Source: ZC4RG35 sp040878345 (GTDB lineage Bacteria > Actinomycetota > Acidimicrobiia > Spongiisociales > ZC4RG35). Taken from it: a stretch of DNA of 30,920 nucleotides. Shown in pieces: positions 1-7,780 of the stretch. The stretch is taken from NCBI GenBank assembly GCA_040878345.1, contig JBBDML010000008.1:1-30920 (forward strand), given 5' to 3'. The translations under genes and the position numbers were made by a program. The first letter of the stretch is position 1; the number at the start of each line of letters is the position of its first letter. Below the pieces are notes generated by a model. It had not been told where the DNA came from. It searched no databases and saw only the letters and a program-made list of their open reading frames with translations.

Positions 1-48
1 CGCACAGAACGAGGGAGGGCAGCCGGCCGACCGTAGGGCCAGGCAGGG

Positions 49-2259
49 TCAGCCGACGGTGACTTCGGGCTCGGTGGCTGCAGGCCTGGCGTGAATGCGA
101 CCATCCACCGCGATGTTGGGGAGCCAGTCGAGCCATGAGGGCAGATACCAGTTGCGATGACCCAACAGCCTCATCGACGCCGGGACCAGGATCGTCCTGA
201 TGATGGTGGCATCGAGAAGCACCGCCACCGCCAGCCCGAATCCCATCTGCTGGAGGGCGACCAGTTGGCCGGCGGCGAAGCCGGAGAACACGGCGACCAT
301 GATGGCCGCGGCTCCGGTGATCAGCGCTCCGGTCGTGCGCAGACCGTAAGCCACCGACTCGGTGTTGTCCCCGGTCTGGTCGAACCGCTCCTTGATCCTG
401 GAGAGGAGGAACACGTGGTAGTCCATCGACAGCCCGAACAGCACCGAGAACAGGAGCAACGGCAGCCAGGCTTCGATGGTCTCCACCTGGGTGAAGCCGA
501 GGAAGGATGCGATGCCCTTCACCCATTCCGGCCCCACCCCGACCTGGAAGAACATGGCCACCAGCCCGTAGGCCGCCCCCACCGACAGGAGGTTCATGGC
601 GATGGCCTTGGCCGGGATCACGATGGACCGGAAGGCCAGGGTGAGCAGGATGAAGCTCAATCCAAGCACCACCAGGAACACGATCGGGGTGTAGTCCTGG
701 GTCTGTGCCACCAGGTCGACGATGATGGCGGTCTCACCACCCACCACCACTTCGGTGCCATCGGCACCCGAGAGCACAGCTGGGACGGCTTCCGACCTCA
801 GGTATTGGATCGCCTCCTTCGAGGCGTTGGAGGTGACATCGTCGGGAAGCGCCAATGTCGCCAGGGCGAAGACTTCAGTCGACGCCGGGTCGACCTCCAC
901 CGGCCCGAAACGGTCGTCCCCCGAAAGGAGACCCTCCATCTCACCGATCATCCTCAGGGCATCGTCACCCCGGGCCACGATCAGCACCGGCGAGGTGATG
1001 CCACCGCTGAATTCGGAGTCGAGGATGTCGAAAGCCCGTTTCGAAGCGATCTCATCGGGAAGGCTGGAGACCCCTGCCAACCCGGTCTCGATGGAGAAAA
1101 AGCTGGCGGCGGCGAGGGTCAGGATCGTTGCGGAGAGCAACAGGCTGATCACCGGGCGCGCCATGACCGTGCGGGTGATCCGGTCCCAGTAGCGACCCTG
1201 ATGCTCGAGTGCAGCGGTCCGGCGGACTCTCAGGGCGTTGACCCGGTCGCCCATCACCGCCAACACAGCAGGCAGGAGGGTCATCGAAGCGGCAACCGCC
1301 GCCACCACGACCAGGATGGCGCCGATGCCCAGGGCATGGAACAGGGAGTTGGGCACGATGAGGAGCCCGACCAGGGCCAGCACCACCGTCATCCCGCTGA
1401 AGAACACCGCTCGACCGGCGGTGGCCCCGGTCCTCTCGATCGCCGACCGCACGTCGTGGCCGTGAGCTCGCTCCTCCCGAAAGCGGGAGACGATGAACAG
1501 CGAATAGTCGATGCCCACCGCCAGCCCGATCATGGTGATCATGTTGGTGATGAAGAAGCTCAGGTCCATCACCTGACCGACCAGGGCGGCAAGGCCCAGC
1601 GCCACCGCGATCGCCATCACGCCGAGGATGATGGGGATCACCGCCGAGACCACCGTCCCGAACACCACCACCAAGACCACCAGGGCAACGCCGACACCGA
1701 TGGTCTCACCGGTGCGGAGGTCCTCTTCGGCGATGTGGTTGAAGTCGTTGTTGAGGGTCGCCGGCCCGGCGACATGAGCCTCGAACCCATCAGGCGCCTC
1801 GATGACTGCCACGGTCTCTCTGACCTGCTCGGCGATCAACCCTGCCGCGTCGAAGTCCTCGCCGGCGATGCGCACCGGGAGAAGGGCTGCCTGCATCGAC
1901 TCCGAAACCGGGCCGTCGTCGGTGAGGAACGACCCCACCGCGGCGACCCCGGTGATGCCGCCGACCTCATCTTGGATCCTGCCCACGAAGGCTGCGTACC
2001 CGCTGTCCTCGACGGTCATGGTCGCGGAGAGCACCACCACGAACTCGGTATCGGGCTGCGAGCCCCGCAATTCCTCGGCCCACTCCAGGGCGAGCACCGA
2101 GTCGGGATCGTCGGTGAAGGTGATATCCGTAGTAAGCGCATCGCCCAGGAGACGAGACGAGAGGACGCCGGCCGCCACCAGCAGCACCGCCCAGACCCCG
2201 ATGGTTCGCCATGGCCGTGCCGAGCTGGCTCTGGCCAGAGATTCCGTGCCGAATGACAT
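49..2259 (-). CDS. MMPL/RND-family membrane exporter
   Basis: A 736-residue inner-membrane transporter of the MMPL branch of the RND superfamily, which uses the proton gradient to export lipids, polyketides or drugs. Two repeated units are visible. Each has a large soluble loop (about residues 40-185 and 392-520) followed by a cluster of hydrophobic helices. Each helix cluster carries the family's proton-relay Asp-Tyr pair: GIDYSLFIVSR (D251-Y252) and SMDYHVFLLSR (D613-Y614). The first membrane segment is at about 20-38. Length is normal for actinobacterial MMPL proteins. The ATG is preceded by AGAAGGG at good ribosome-binding spacing. It is divergent from a TetR gene, and the shared intergenic region holds a promoter and a palindromic operator, so repression by that TetR is likely. 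The substrate is unknown. The family call is secure. Confidence 0.93.
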   Translation of the reverse strand: MSFGTESLARASSARPWRTIGVWAVLLVAAGVLSSRLLGDALTTDITFTDDPDSVLALEWAEELRGSQPDTEFVVVLSATMTVEDSGYAAFVGRIQDEVGGITGVAAVGSFLTDDGPVSESMQAALLPVRIAGEDFDAAGLIAEQVRETVAVIEAPDGFEAHVAGPATLNNDFNHIAEEDLRTGETIGVGVALVVLVVVFGTVVSAVIPIILGVMAIAVALGLAALVGQVMDLSFFITNMITMIGLAVGIDYSLFIVSRFREERAHGHDVRSAIERTGATAGRAVFFSGMTVVLALVGLLIVPNSLFHALGIGAILVVVAAVAASMTLLPAVLAVMGDRVNALRVRRTAALEHQGRYWDRITRTVMARPVISLLLSATILTLAAASFFSIETGLAGVSSLPDEIASKRAFDILDSEFSGGITSPVLIVARGDDALRMIGEMEGLLSGDDRFGPVEVDPASTEVFALATLALPDDVTSNASKEAIQYLRSEAVPAVLSGADGTEVVVGGETAIIVDLVAQTQDYTPIVFLVVLGLSFILLTLAFRSIVIPAKAIAMNLLSVGAAYGLVAMFFQVGVGPEWVKGIASFLGFTQVETIEAWLPLLLFSVLFGLSMDYHVFLLSRIKERFDQTGDNTESVAYGLRTTGALITGAAAIMVAVFSGFAAGQLVALQQMGFGLAVAVLLDATIIRTILVPASMRLLGHRNWYLPSWLDWLPNIAVDGRIHARPAATEPEVTVG

Positions 2260-2293
2260 GCTGAGCCCTTCTTGACCTTTCTGCTCGGACTAT

Positions 2294-2317
2294 TTACAGT
2301 GTAAGCGTACACCGTAA
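2294..2317. promoter_or_regulatory. Probable TetR operator between TetR and MMPL genes
   Basis: A 24-base inverted repeat centred between 2305 and 2306. The half sites are TTAC-N-GTGTA and TACAC-N-GTAA, and 10 of the 12 base pairs are symmetric. It covers the -10 box and predicted start site of the exporter promoter and lies just upstream of the TetR -10 candidates, so one bound repressor could control both genes. TetR operators are typically palindromes of about this size between divergent genes. That this is the operator of the adjacent TetR is an inference. Confidence 0.72.
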
Positions 2318-2339
2318 GCGTAGGATAGGATGTTGTCAA
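2311..2339 (-). promoter_or_regulatory. Predicted sigma-70-type promoter of the MMPL exporter
   Basis: Read on the minus strand, TTGACA (2339-2334) is followed after exactly 17 bases by TACGGT (2316-2311). This is a perfect -35 and a TANNNT -10. Transcription would start near 2304, giving a leader of about 45 bases with a clear Shine-Dalgarno sequence before the exporter ATG. The -10 box lies inside the palindromic operator. Confidence 0.7.
2321..2331 (+). promoter_or_regulatory. Candidate -10 boxes of the TetR gene
   Basis: Two overlapping TAGGAT hexamers (2321-2326 and 2326-2331) fit the TANNNT actinobacterial -10 pattern. They lie 12-17 bases before the TetR ATG, so the transcript would have a leader of only about 5-11 bases with no Shine-Dalgarno sequence. 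No good -35 is visible. The operator adjoins the boxes, which suggests autorepression. Confidence 0.4.
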
Positions 2340-2343
2340 GACG

Positions 2344-3006
2344 ATGAGAGGAGCAACCGACATCATCGCCCCCGTCCGGCCACCGCTCACCAGAGAGCGG
2401 ATAATCGAGTCGGCGGTGGCCTTCGCCGACACTCACGGCATCGAGGAGCTCTCGATGAGGAGGCTCGGAGCCGAGCTAGGAGTCGAGGCCATGTCGCTGT
2501 ACAACCACGTTGCCAAAAAGGACGACATCCTCGACGGGATGATCGACGACGTGATGGGCTCGATCCCCACCCCCGCAACCGACTTGGGGTGGCAGGAGTG
2601 GGTACGGAGGACAGGAGTGGCAGCCATGGAGACCCTGACCGCTCACCCCTGGGTAGTGACCCTGCTCCTCCAACGGGGCAACTTCGGCCCCTCCTCCCTC
2701 GGGTTCATGGACCGAGCCCTGGGAGTCCTACGCCGGGCCGGCTTCGACGACTTGGACGCCACCCACGTTTGGCATCTCCTGGCGTCGCACACCATGGGCT
2801 ATGCCCTCCAACAGACGGTGGGTACCTTCCCTCAGCAGGACCCGGCGGAAGCCGAGCGCCTGCTCACCTCGATGGCCCAGACATTCCCCAACGTGGGCGC
2901 CCTCGCCCCACTCTTGGTCAACTGCGTCTTCTCCTACGAATACACCCTCGGTCTCGACATCATCATCGAGGGTCTCCAGGGTCGGCTGGCCGCCGGCCGA
3001 CCCTGA
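2344..3006 (+). CDS. TetR/AcrR-family transcriptional repressor
   Basis: A 220-residue one-component regulator. The N-terminal DNA-binding domain (about residues 15-62) contains the TetR helix-turn-helix: LTRERIIESAVAFAD, then MRRLGAELGVEAMSLYNHV. The remaining helical part (70-215) resembles the TetR_C_1 ligand-binding domain; the AHPWVVTLLLQRG stretch is typical. It is transcribed away from the MMPL exporter with 84 bases between the start codons, where an operator-like palindrome overlaps the exporter promoter. The expected job is ligand-relieved repression of the exporter and of itself. The ligand cannot be read from sequence. The ATG has no upstream ribosome-binding site, consistent with a very short leader. 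Confidence 0.9.
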   Translation: MRGATDIIAPVRPPLTRERIIESAVAFADTHGIEELSMRRLGAELGVEAMSLYNHVAKKDDILDGMIDDVMGSIPTPATDLGWQEWVRRTGVAAMETLTAHPWVVTLLLQRGNFGPSSLGFMDRALGVLRRAGFDDLDATHVWHLLASHTMGYALQQTVGTFPQQDPAEAERLLTSMAQTFPNVGALAPLLVNCVFSYEYTLGLDIIIEGLQGRLAAGRP

Positions 3007-3041
3007 CCGTCACCCGCTGAAGGAACGAGGAGACCTCAGCC

Positions 3042-3827
3042 TCAGGGACCAATCGGCTTCGGTCGTAGGGTGCGAAACAACGATTGGCCCACGACGAACA
3101 GGGCAAGCAGGCCGAAGACCAATGACAGGGTGCGGCCCTCGGTCCTCAAGGCGATTTGAGACCCGAGCAACGACCCGGCCACCCCTCCCGCCCCGACCAC
3201 CAGCCCATCGCGGAGCAACACCCGCTTGTTCCTCAGGTTGACCAGGGTGGCCGACAGTGCCGTGAAAATGATCGCCACCAGGGAGGTGCCCTGGGCCTCG
3301 TGTTGGGTGAGGGCGAGCAGGAGAACGCTTGCGGGGACGATCACCACTCCCCCACCCACGCCGGACAGTCCGGCGAAGAACCCGGCGATCGCACCGATGA
3401 GAAGAGCGACCCCGATCTGGCCCGTGCCCTCCAGCCCGACCGTTCCCACCACGGGGTCTCCCCCCATGATCATCCGGACGGCAGCGACCAAGAGCACGAT
3501 GTCGAACACGAGGGTGAGCGCCCTCGGGCCCGAGCGATTCATCACCGTCGCACCGATGGCCGAGCCCACGATCCCCCCAATCCCCACAGTCACACCGATC
3601 CCGAAGTCGGCCTCCCCGGAGAGACCGAAGGAGATCGCCCCGGCGATGGCGATGGGGAGGATCGCGATGAGAGATGTGGCATGCGCCGAGTGCCGGTCGA
3701 GACCCACCCATAGCAGCAAAGGGACCAGCACGATCCCCCCTCCAATCCCTAGACCGCCGGCCACGATACCGGCCACCAGCCCCAGCCCGAGCATCCTCCA
3801 GAGCTGGGCTTCTCGGGTAGCGGTCAC
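3042..3827 (-). CDS. TauE/SafE-family sulfite/anion permease
   Basis: A polytopic membrane protein of the TauE/SafE (COG0730) family, whose members move sulfite, sulfonates or related organic anions. The two internal repeats each begin with the hallmark glycine-rich helix: GLVAGIVAGGLGIGGGIVLVPLLL near the N terminus and GAIAGFFAGLSGVGGGVVIVPASV in the second half. I choose the GTG at 3827 (261 residues, normal for the family) because TAACCT stands seven bases upstream, as in leaderless transcripts. An ATG at 3794 would give 250 residues. An upstream extension to 4010 is open but would run through the divergent cyclase gene and looks non-coding. The 3' end converges on the TetR gene. The substrate is undetermined. 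Confidence 0.88.
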   Translation of the reverse strand: MTATREAQLWRMLGLGLVAGIVAGGLGIGGGIVLVPLLLWVGLDRHSAHATSLIAILPIAIAGAISFGLSGEADFGIGVTVGIGGIVGSAIGATVMNRSGPRALTLVFDIVLLVAAVRMIMGGDPVVGTVGLEGTGQIGVALLIGAIAGFFAGLSGVGGGVVIVPASVLLLALTQHEAQGTSLVAIIFTALSATLVNLRNKRVLLRDGLVVGAGGVAGSLLGSQIALRTEGRTLSLVFGLLALFVVGQSLFRTLRPKPIGP

Positions 3828-3834
3828 GTGAATG

Positions 3835-3840
3835 AGGTTA
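3835..3840 (-). promoter_or_regulatory. Leaderless-type -10 box of the TauE/SafE gene
   Basis: TAACCT on the minus strand ends seven bases before the preferred GTG start. The TANNNT box at this distance implies transcription starting at or next to the start codon. No -35 is recognised. Confidence 0.35.
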
Positions 3841-3884
3841 GGGAAGGCGGCTACATTCCATGTCGAACGGAGGGATCCGAGTTG

Positions 3885-5633
3885 GTGTCCCAAGCTGCAA
3901 ACCGTGCCCCGCGATTGCTGGTCGCCGTCAACGCCGACGTGGTCGGCTTCAGCCGATTGATGGCCGACGATCCTGTAGCCACTGCGGAGACCATGGAATC
4001 GTACCGCCAACTGGTCGAAGAGATGGTCGCCGCCAGCTCAGGGATTTTGGTCAACTTCGTCGGTGACAACTTCATGGCGGTGTTCGACGACGCCAAGGAC
4101 GCGATGCAGGCCTCGATCGCGATCTCCTCCGAGATAGAGCATCGCAATGCCGACCTCCCAAATCACAGATGGGCGAGGTTCCGGATGGGGATCGATCAAG
4201 GGGATGTCACCGAGTCCGGCGGGCAATACTTCGGTGACGCCCTGAACATCGCGGCGCGAATCCAGGCAGAGGCGCCCTCCGGGGGCATCAGTGTCTCCGG
4301 TCGTGTCTACCGGGCTCTCGACGAGCCTGCCCTCCGTTTCCGCCCGGCCAGTCGACTCACACTCAAGAACATCCCCGAGCCGGTCGAGGTTTTCGAGTTT
4401 GCCGACCTCCCCCTCGATCACCTGTCTTCCGTCCAGGGACGTCCGAGGCGGCTCACCCTTGAACAGCCGACGGTTGCCGTGCTCCCGATCCACACCGAGA
4501 CCGCGGGAGACCAGGCGAGGGCGGCTGCCGATGTGATCAGGTCGGACCTGGTCCATCGTCTCGCCCGGCTTCCCCGCCTCAACCTGATCGATTCGGGCGC
4601 CTCCGACAGAGGTAGGCAGGGCCCGGCCCAGTACCTCCTCGAGACCGGGGTGATCCAGGTGGGTGACAACGTGCGGGTCTACGCCAAAGTGATGCACATG
4701 GCCACCATGAACGTGGTCACCTCACACAAATGGGCCACCACCGTCGACGAATTGTTCGATCTGAGCGAACAGATCAGTGATGAGGTGACCCGCTCTATCG
4801 AGATCGAGCTGGTCATCGGTGAGCAGGCCAGGCTCTACCGCACGATCGATCCCGAAGCCGTCGACAAGATCTATGAGGGTTGGTACCACCTCTCGGCCGA
4901 TACGCCCGATGGATGGCTAAAGGCGGTTTCGATCTTCGAGGAGGTGGCGGTCACCCACCCGGAGGAGGTGTACGGGCAATCGCTCTCCGCCTTCGCCAAC
5001 TGGATGGGCGCCACCTCCGGGTTCACCGACGATCCCGAGGCAGTCCTCGACCGGGCATTCGAACAGGCATCCATGGTGATCGAGAGAGATGACCCCACCG
5101 GGCTGGGCCACATGGTCCACGCCGCCATTCAGATGTTGAGGGGCAACCCCGAGGAGGCGCTGAAGGCGATCGAGAGCGCCCACATCACCCGGCCAACTTG
5201 TGATCTCACCTACGCCCTCGAAGGGAGTGTCAGGCGCTATCTGGGGCAGTGGGAGAAGGCGGTCGACCTGCTGGACACCGCCATACGGCTGAGTGCCGTC
5301 ACGCCCGCCTGGTACCCGACCGTCCAAGCCTGCTCACTTTTCGTGGGTGGACGGCTCGACACGGCCGGGGCCACCGCCGAGGAGGTCATCGAGCATCAGC
5401 CCAACAGCCTCGAGGCCCTGATGATCCTGGCCGCGGTGCAGTCCGAGATGGGTCTGGAGAGGAGAGCTCGGGCCACCGCCGAGCTGATCAAGGACCGTTT
5501 CCCGGCGGTGGACATCGAGGCTTGGCTGGAAGCCAACCCCTTCACCGATCGCCGGATCGTCGAGCGTTGGCGGCAAGACCTGACCCAGGCCGGATTGGTC
5601 ACCGCTGGCGACCCCAATGTGGTCGGGGGCTAG
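3885..5633 (+). CDS. Class III adenylate/guanylate cyclase with TolB-like and TPR regions
   Basis: A soluble signalling enzyme of about 582 residues. Residues 10-170 are a class III cyclase domain with both metal aspartates (D18 in NADVVGFS, D61 in FVGDNFMAVF) and the transition-state Asn121/Arg125 in GDALNIAARI, so a homodimer could be active. The base-recognition Lys position before GD is Asn. Residues about 190-310 resemble a TolB-like/FlgO-type domain (TVAVLPIHTE...). The rest is helical TPR-like repeats likely used for protein contacts. Cyclase-TolB-TPR proteins are common in rhizobia and actinobacteria. The frame is open from GTG 3828, but GGAGGG at 3869-3874 sits 7 bases before TTG 3882 and 10 before GTG 3885, so I use the latter. 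Its stop codon overlaps the stop of the convergent aldehyde dehydrogenase. Product nucleotide and input signal are unknown. Confidence 0.9.
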   Translation: MSQAANRAPRLLVAVNADVVGFSRLMADDPVATAETMESYRQLVEEMVAASSGILVNFVGDNFMAVFDDAKDAMQASIAISSEIEHRNADLPNHRWARFRMGIDQGDVTESGGQYFGDALNIAARIQAEAPSGGISVSGRVYRALDEPALRFRPASRLTLKNIPEPVEVFEFADLPLDHLSSVQGRPRRLTLEQPTVAVLPIHTETAGDQARAAADVIRSDLVHRLARLPRLNLIDSGASDRGRQGPAQYLLETGVIQVGDNVRVYAKVMHMATMNVVTSHKWATTVDELFDLSEQISDEVTRSIEIELVIGEQARLYRTIDPEAVDKIYEGWYHLSADTPDGWLKAVSIFEEVAVTHPEEVYGQSLSAFANWMGATSGFTDDPEAVLDRAFEQASMVIERDDPTGLGHMVHAAIQMLRGNPEEALKAIESAHITRPTCDLTYALEGSVRRYLGQWEKAVDLLDTAIRLSAVTPAWYPTVQACSLFVGGRLDTAGATAEEVIEHQPNSLEALMILAAVQSEMGLERRARATAELIKDRFPAVDIEAWLEANPFTDRRIVERWRQDLTQAGLVTAGDPNVVGG

Positions 5634-7066
5634 CCGATCCCGCCAAAGTAACGGGTCTTCGGCTCGACATACTCCAGGATACCCTCCGACCCCGACTCGC
5701 GCCCCAGTCCCGACTGCTTCATCCCGCCAAACGGCGCTTCAGGGGTGCTGGGGAACCAGTCGTTGATCCCGATCATCCCGAATTCGAGCTCTTCCGAAAC
5801 CTTGAAGGCGGTGGCCAGATCGCGGGTGTAGACATAGGCGGCCAGTCCGTAGTCGGTGTCGTTGGCCCTGGCGATTGCGTCGTCGATCTGGTCGAACGGG
5901 ATCACTGGCATCACCGGCCCGAAGATCTCCTCGTTGTGGACCGGGACATCGGGAGTCACGTTGGTGATCACGGTCGGCTCATAGAAATAGCCTGAGCCTT
6001 CGGGTCGGGACCCACCGGTCAACACCTTCGCGCCGAGGTCGACACTGGCCGACACCAGCTCATCCACACGGTCCCGCTGACGTGCGTTGATCAGCGGCCC
6101 GACCGTGGTCGCTGGGTCGAGCCCATTCCCAACCACCTGGGCCTCGGCCGTCGCCACCGCCACCTCACTGAACTCGTCGATCACCGAGTCGTGGACGTAG
6201 AAGCGCTGCGGGGCGATGCACACCTGACCGTTGTTGCGGACCTTGGTGATCATGGCGCTCTTAGCGACCGCGGCGATGTCCCCTGCATCCGGAAAGACAA
6301 GCACCGGGGCATTGCCGCCCAGCTCCAATGAGAGGCGAGTCACGGTCCGGGATGCCCCGTCCATGAGCAGACGCCCCACCCGGGTCGACCCGGTGAACTG
6401 GATCTTCTTCACCCTCTTGTCGTCGAGCATGACCTGACCCATTGCCTCGGGGTCGCCATTGATGATGTTGAGCACGCCTGCCGGCATCCCCGCCTCGACG
6501 AAGGCCTGGCCGATCAGCATCGCCGACCGCGGGGTGTACTCGGAGGGCCGGCTGACCACGGTGCACCCCACGGCCAATGCCGAGGAGATGGCCCGCATCT
6601 GGTTGTAGACCGGGAAGTTCCAGGCGGTGATTACCCCGATCACACCCATCGCCTGATAGGTGACGTCGATCCTCCTAGAGCCGACCCGTGAGGGAATCCA
6701 CCGCCCGTTGAGCCGCTGGGCCTCTCCAACGGCCCATCTCAGCTGGTTCGGAGCTCCGGCCCACTCGGCCCGGGACTGGGCGAATGGCTTGCCCGACTCC
6801 TCGGTGGTGATCCTGGCGAACTCGTCGAGATTGGCCTCGATGAACGATGCCGCCTGCTCGAGGACTTTTCCCCGCTGATACGGGGTCATATGCGACCACT
6901 CAGGGAAGGCTGCCGCCGCCGCGTCCACAGCAAGCGTGGCGTCGGCACCGTCTCCGAACGGGACCCGTTGGATCGTCTCCTCGTTGGCCGGGTTGAGCAG
7001 ATCCCAGGTACCCCCGTTCGAGGCATCGACCCATTGACCGTTGATGAGTTGTTTGAAGTCGATCAT
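5630..7066 (-). CDS. NAD(P)-dependent aldehyde dehydrogenase (succinate-semialdehyde dehydrogenase-like)
   Basis: A 478-residue soluble enzyme of the aldehyde dehydrogenase superfamily, oxidising an aldehyde to the acid with NAD(P)+. The catalytic set is complete: Asn150 in ITAWNFP, general base Glu248 in LELGGNAP, nucleophile Cys283 in NNGQVCIAPQR, and the cofactor-loop FTGSTRVG at 224-231. The C-terminal NDWFPSTPEAPFGGMKQSGLGRESG resembles succinate-semialdehyde and related dehydrogenases. One oddity is that the usual Lys of the KPSE motif, which contacts the NAD(P) ribose, is Arg173 (SRPSEYTP). The ATG has no Shine-Dalgarno sequence but has TACGGT six bases upstream. The stop codon is interlocked with that of the convergent cyclase (CTAG). 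The superfamily is certain; the substrate is not. Confidence 0.93.
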   Translation of the reverse strand: MIDFKQLINGQWVDASNGGTWDLLNPANEETIQRVPFGDGADATLAVDAAAAAFPEWSHMTPYQRGKVLEQAASFIEANLDEFARITTEESGKPFAQSRAEWAGAPNQLRWAVGEAQRLNGRWIPSRVGSRRIDVTYQAMGVIGVITAWNFPVYNQMRAISSALAVGCTVVSRPSEYTPRSAMLIGQAFVEAGMPAGVLNIINGDPEAMGQVMLDDKRVKKIQFTGSTRVGRLLMDGASRTVTRLSLELGGNAPVLVFPDAGDIAAVAKSAMITKVRNNGQVCIAPQRFYVHDSVIDEFSEVAVATAEAQVVGNGLDPATTVGPLINARQRDRVDELVSASVDLGAKVLTGGSRPEGSGYFYEPTVITNVTPDVPVHNEEIFGPVMPVIPFDQIDDAIARANDTDYGLAAYVYTRDLATAFKVSEELEFGMIGINDWFPSTPEAPFGGMKQSGLGRESGSEGILEYVEPKTRYFGGIG

Positions 7067-7072
7067 GGCTGA

Positions 7073-7078
7073 ACCGTA
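7073..7078 (-). promoter_or_regulatory. Leaderless-type -10 box of the aldehyde dehydrogenase gene
   Basis: TACGGT on the minus strand is followed by exactly six bases and then the ATG. This places the expected transcription start on the A of the start codon. It matches the absence of a ribosome-binding site. The same hexamer is the -10 of the MMPL promoter. Confidence 0.5.
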
Positions 7079-7191
7079 TCAGCCCCGGGCCTGATGGCTC
7101 CTCGGCGCCTGAGATCCGGCGAGTGGCTCGTCACCTGCGCGCAGCCGCAGTTCGTCTGTCTGGTGAAGGATCACGCGACACGGAGATGAAC

Positions 7192-7728
7192 ATGTTGGAA
7201 ACGTCGAGACCCGGTATCCGATGGGCGACTCAGGCGATGGCTGGCAGGTTGCTCATCGTCGCAGGGATTCTCTACATACCCTTCTACGGGTTGCGATTCA
7301 TCCCTGTCGACTTCCCCGAAGTGCCTTGGTTCTTTCAGCTCGGCCTTCATGGGTTGTTGATCCTCATGGGCGTTGCCGGATTGGCACTGGTGGGCCGGCA
7401 GTTCAGTGACACCGGATGGCCCTGGGCCCTGTGGTACGTGGGTGTTGCCCTGGCCTTTGCCGGCCTCAGCATCGGGCACCCCTTCTGGTCGGCGGCGATG
7501 CTCGTCCTGTCGGTGGTCATGGTGGTGGTGCACAGACAGTGGGCGACGGCGGTGCTGATGACCGTCGGCGGTTCGTTATGGCTCTACCTGTTCCTGGCCG
7601 GGCTAAGGATCGGCGACGAGAACAGCCGGGAGATCCAAGGAGCCGAGCCCGCCATCGCCCTGGTGGCGGTGCTCCTCATGGCAGCCGGGCTGATCGAGAT
7701 CGGCCGGTTCATGTCACGGGACCGGTAG
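7192..7728 (+). CDS. Small polytopic membrane protein of unknown function
   Basis: A hydrophobic protein of about 178 residues that I do not recognise. It shows roughly six membrane segments: about residues 17-35, 47-65, 75-95, 100-118, 120-140 and 150-168. Between the last two lies a short polar stretch with a few acidic residues. There are no catalytic motifs or cysteine clusters. The frame is open back to GTG 7123, but GGAG at 7182-7185 sits six bases before ATG 7192, so I choose this start; ATG 7186 is too close to the GGAG. It is divergent from the aldehyde dehydrogenase and converges on the antiporter operon, so neighbours give no functional clue. It is probably real, since the hydrophobic pattern is regular and shadow frames lack it. 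Confidence 0.7.
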   Translation: MLETSRPGIRWATQAMAGRLLIVAGILYIPFYGLRFIPVDFPEVPWFFQLGLHGLLILMGVAGLALVGRQFSDTGWPWALWYVGVALAFAGLSIGHPFWSAAMLVLSVVMVVVHRQWATAVLMTVGGSLWLYLFLAGLRIGDENSREIQGAEPAIALVAVLLMAAGLIEIGRFMSRDR

Positions 7729-7780
7729 CTGTTGGGTCCGGTCCATGGCTCGGCTCGACTTGAACCTCCGCCCAAAGGGT

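Noticed and set aside
1..48. Possible gene end or terminator before the MMPL stop
   Set aside because: Forty-eight bases with no recognisable coding signature or stable stem plus T tract. Nothing can be supported.
157..2256. 699-codon open frame antisense to the MMPL gene
   Set aside because: It is rich in His, Asp, Gln and Arg with no domain or hydrophobic pattern, as expected from the reverse frame of a GC-rich gene.
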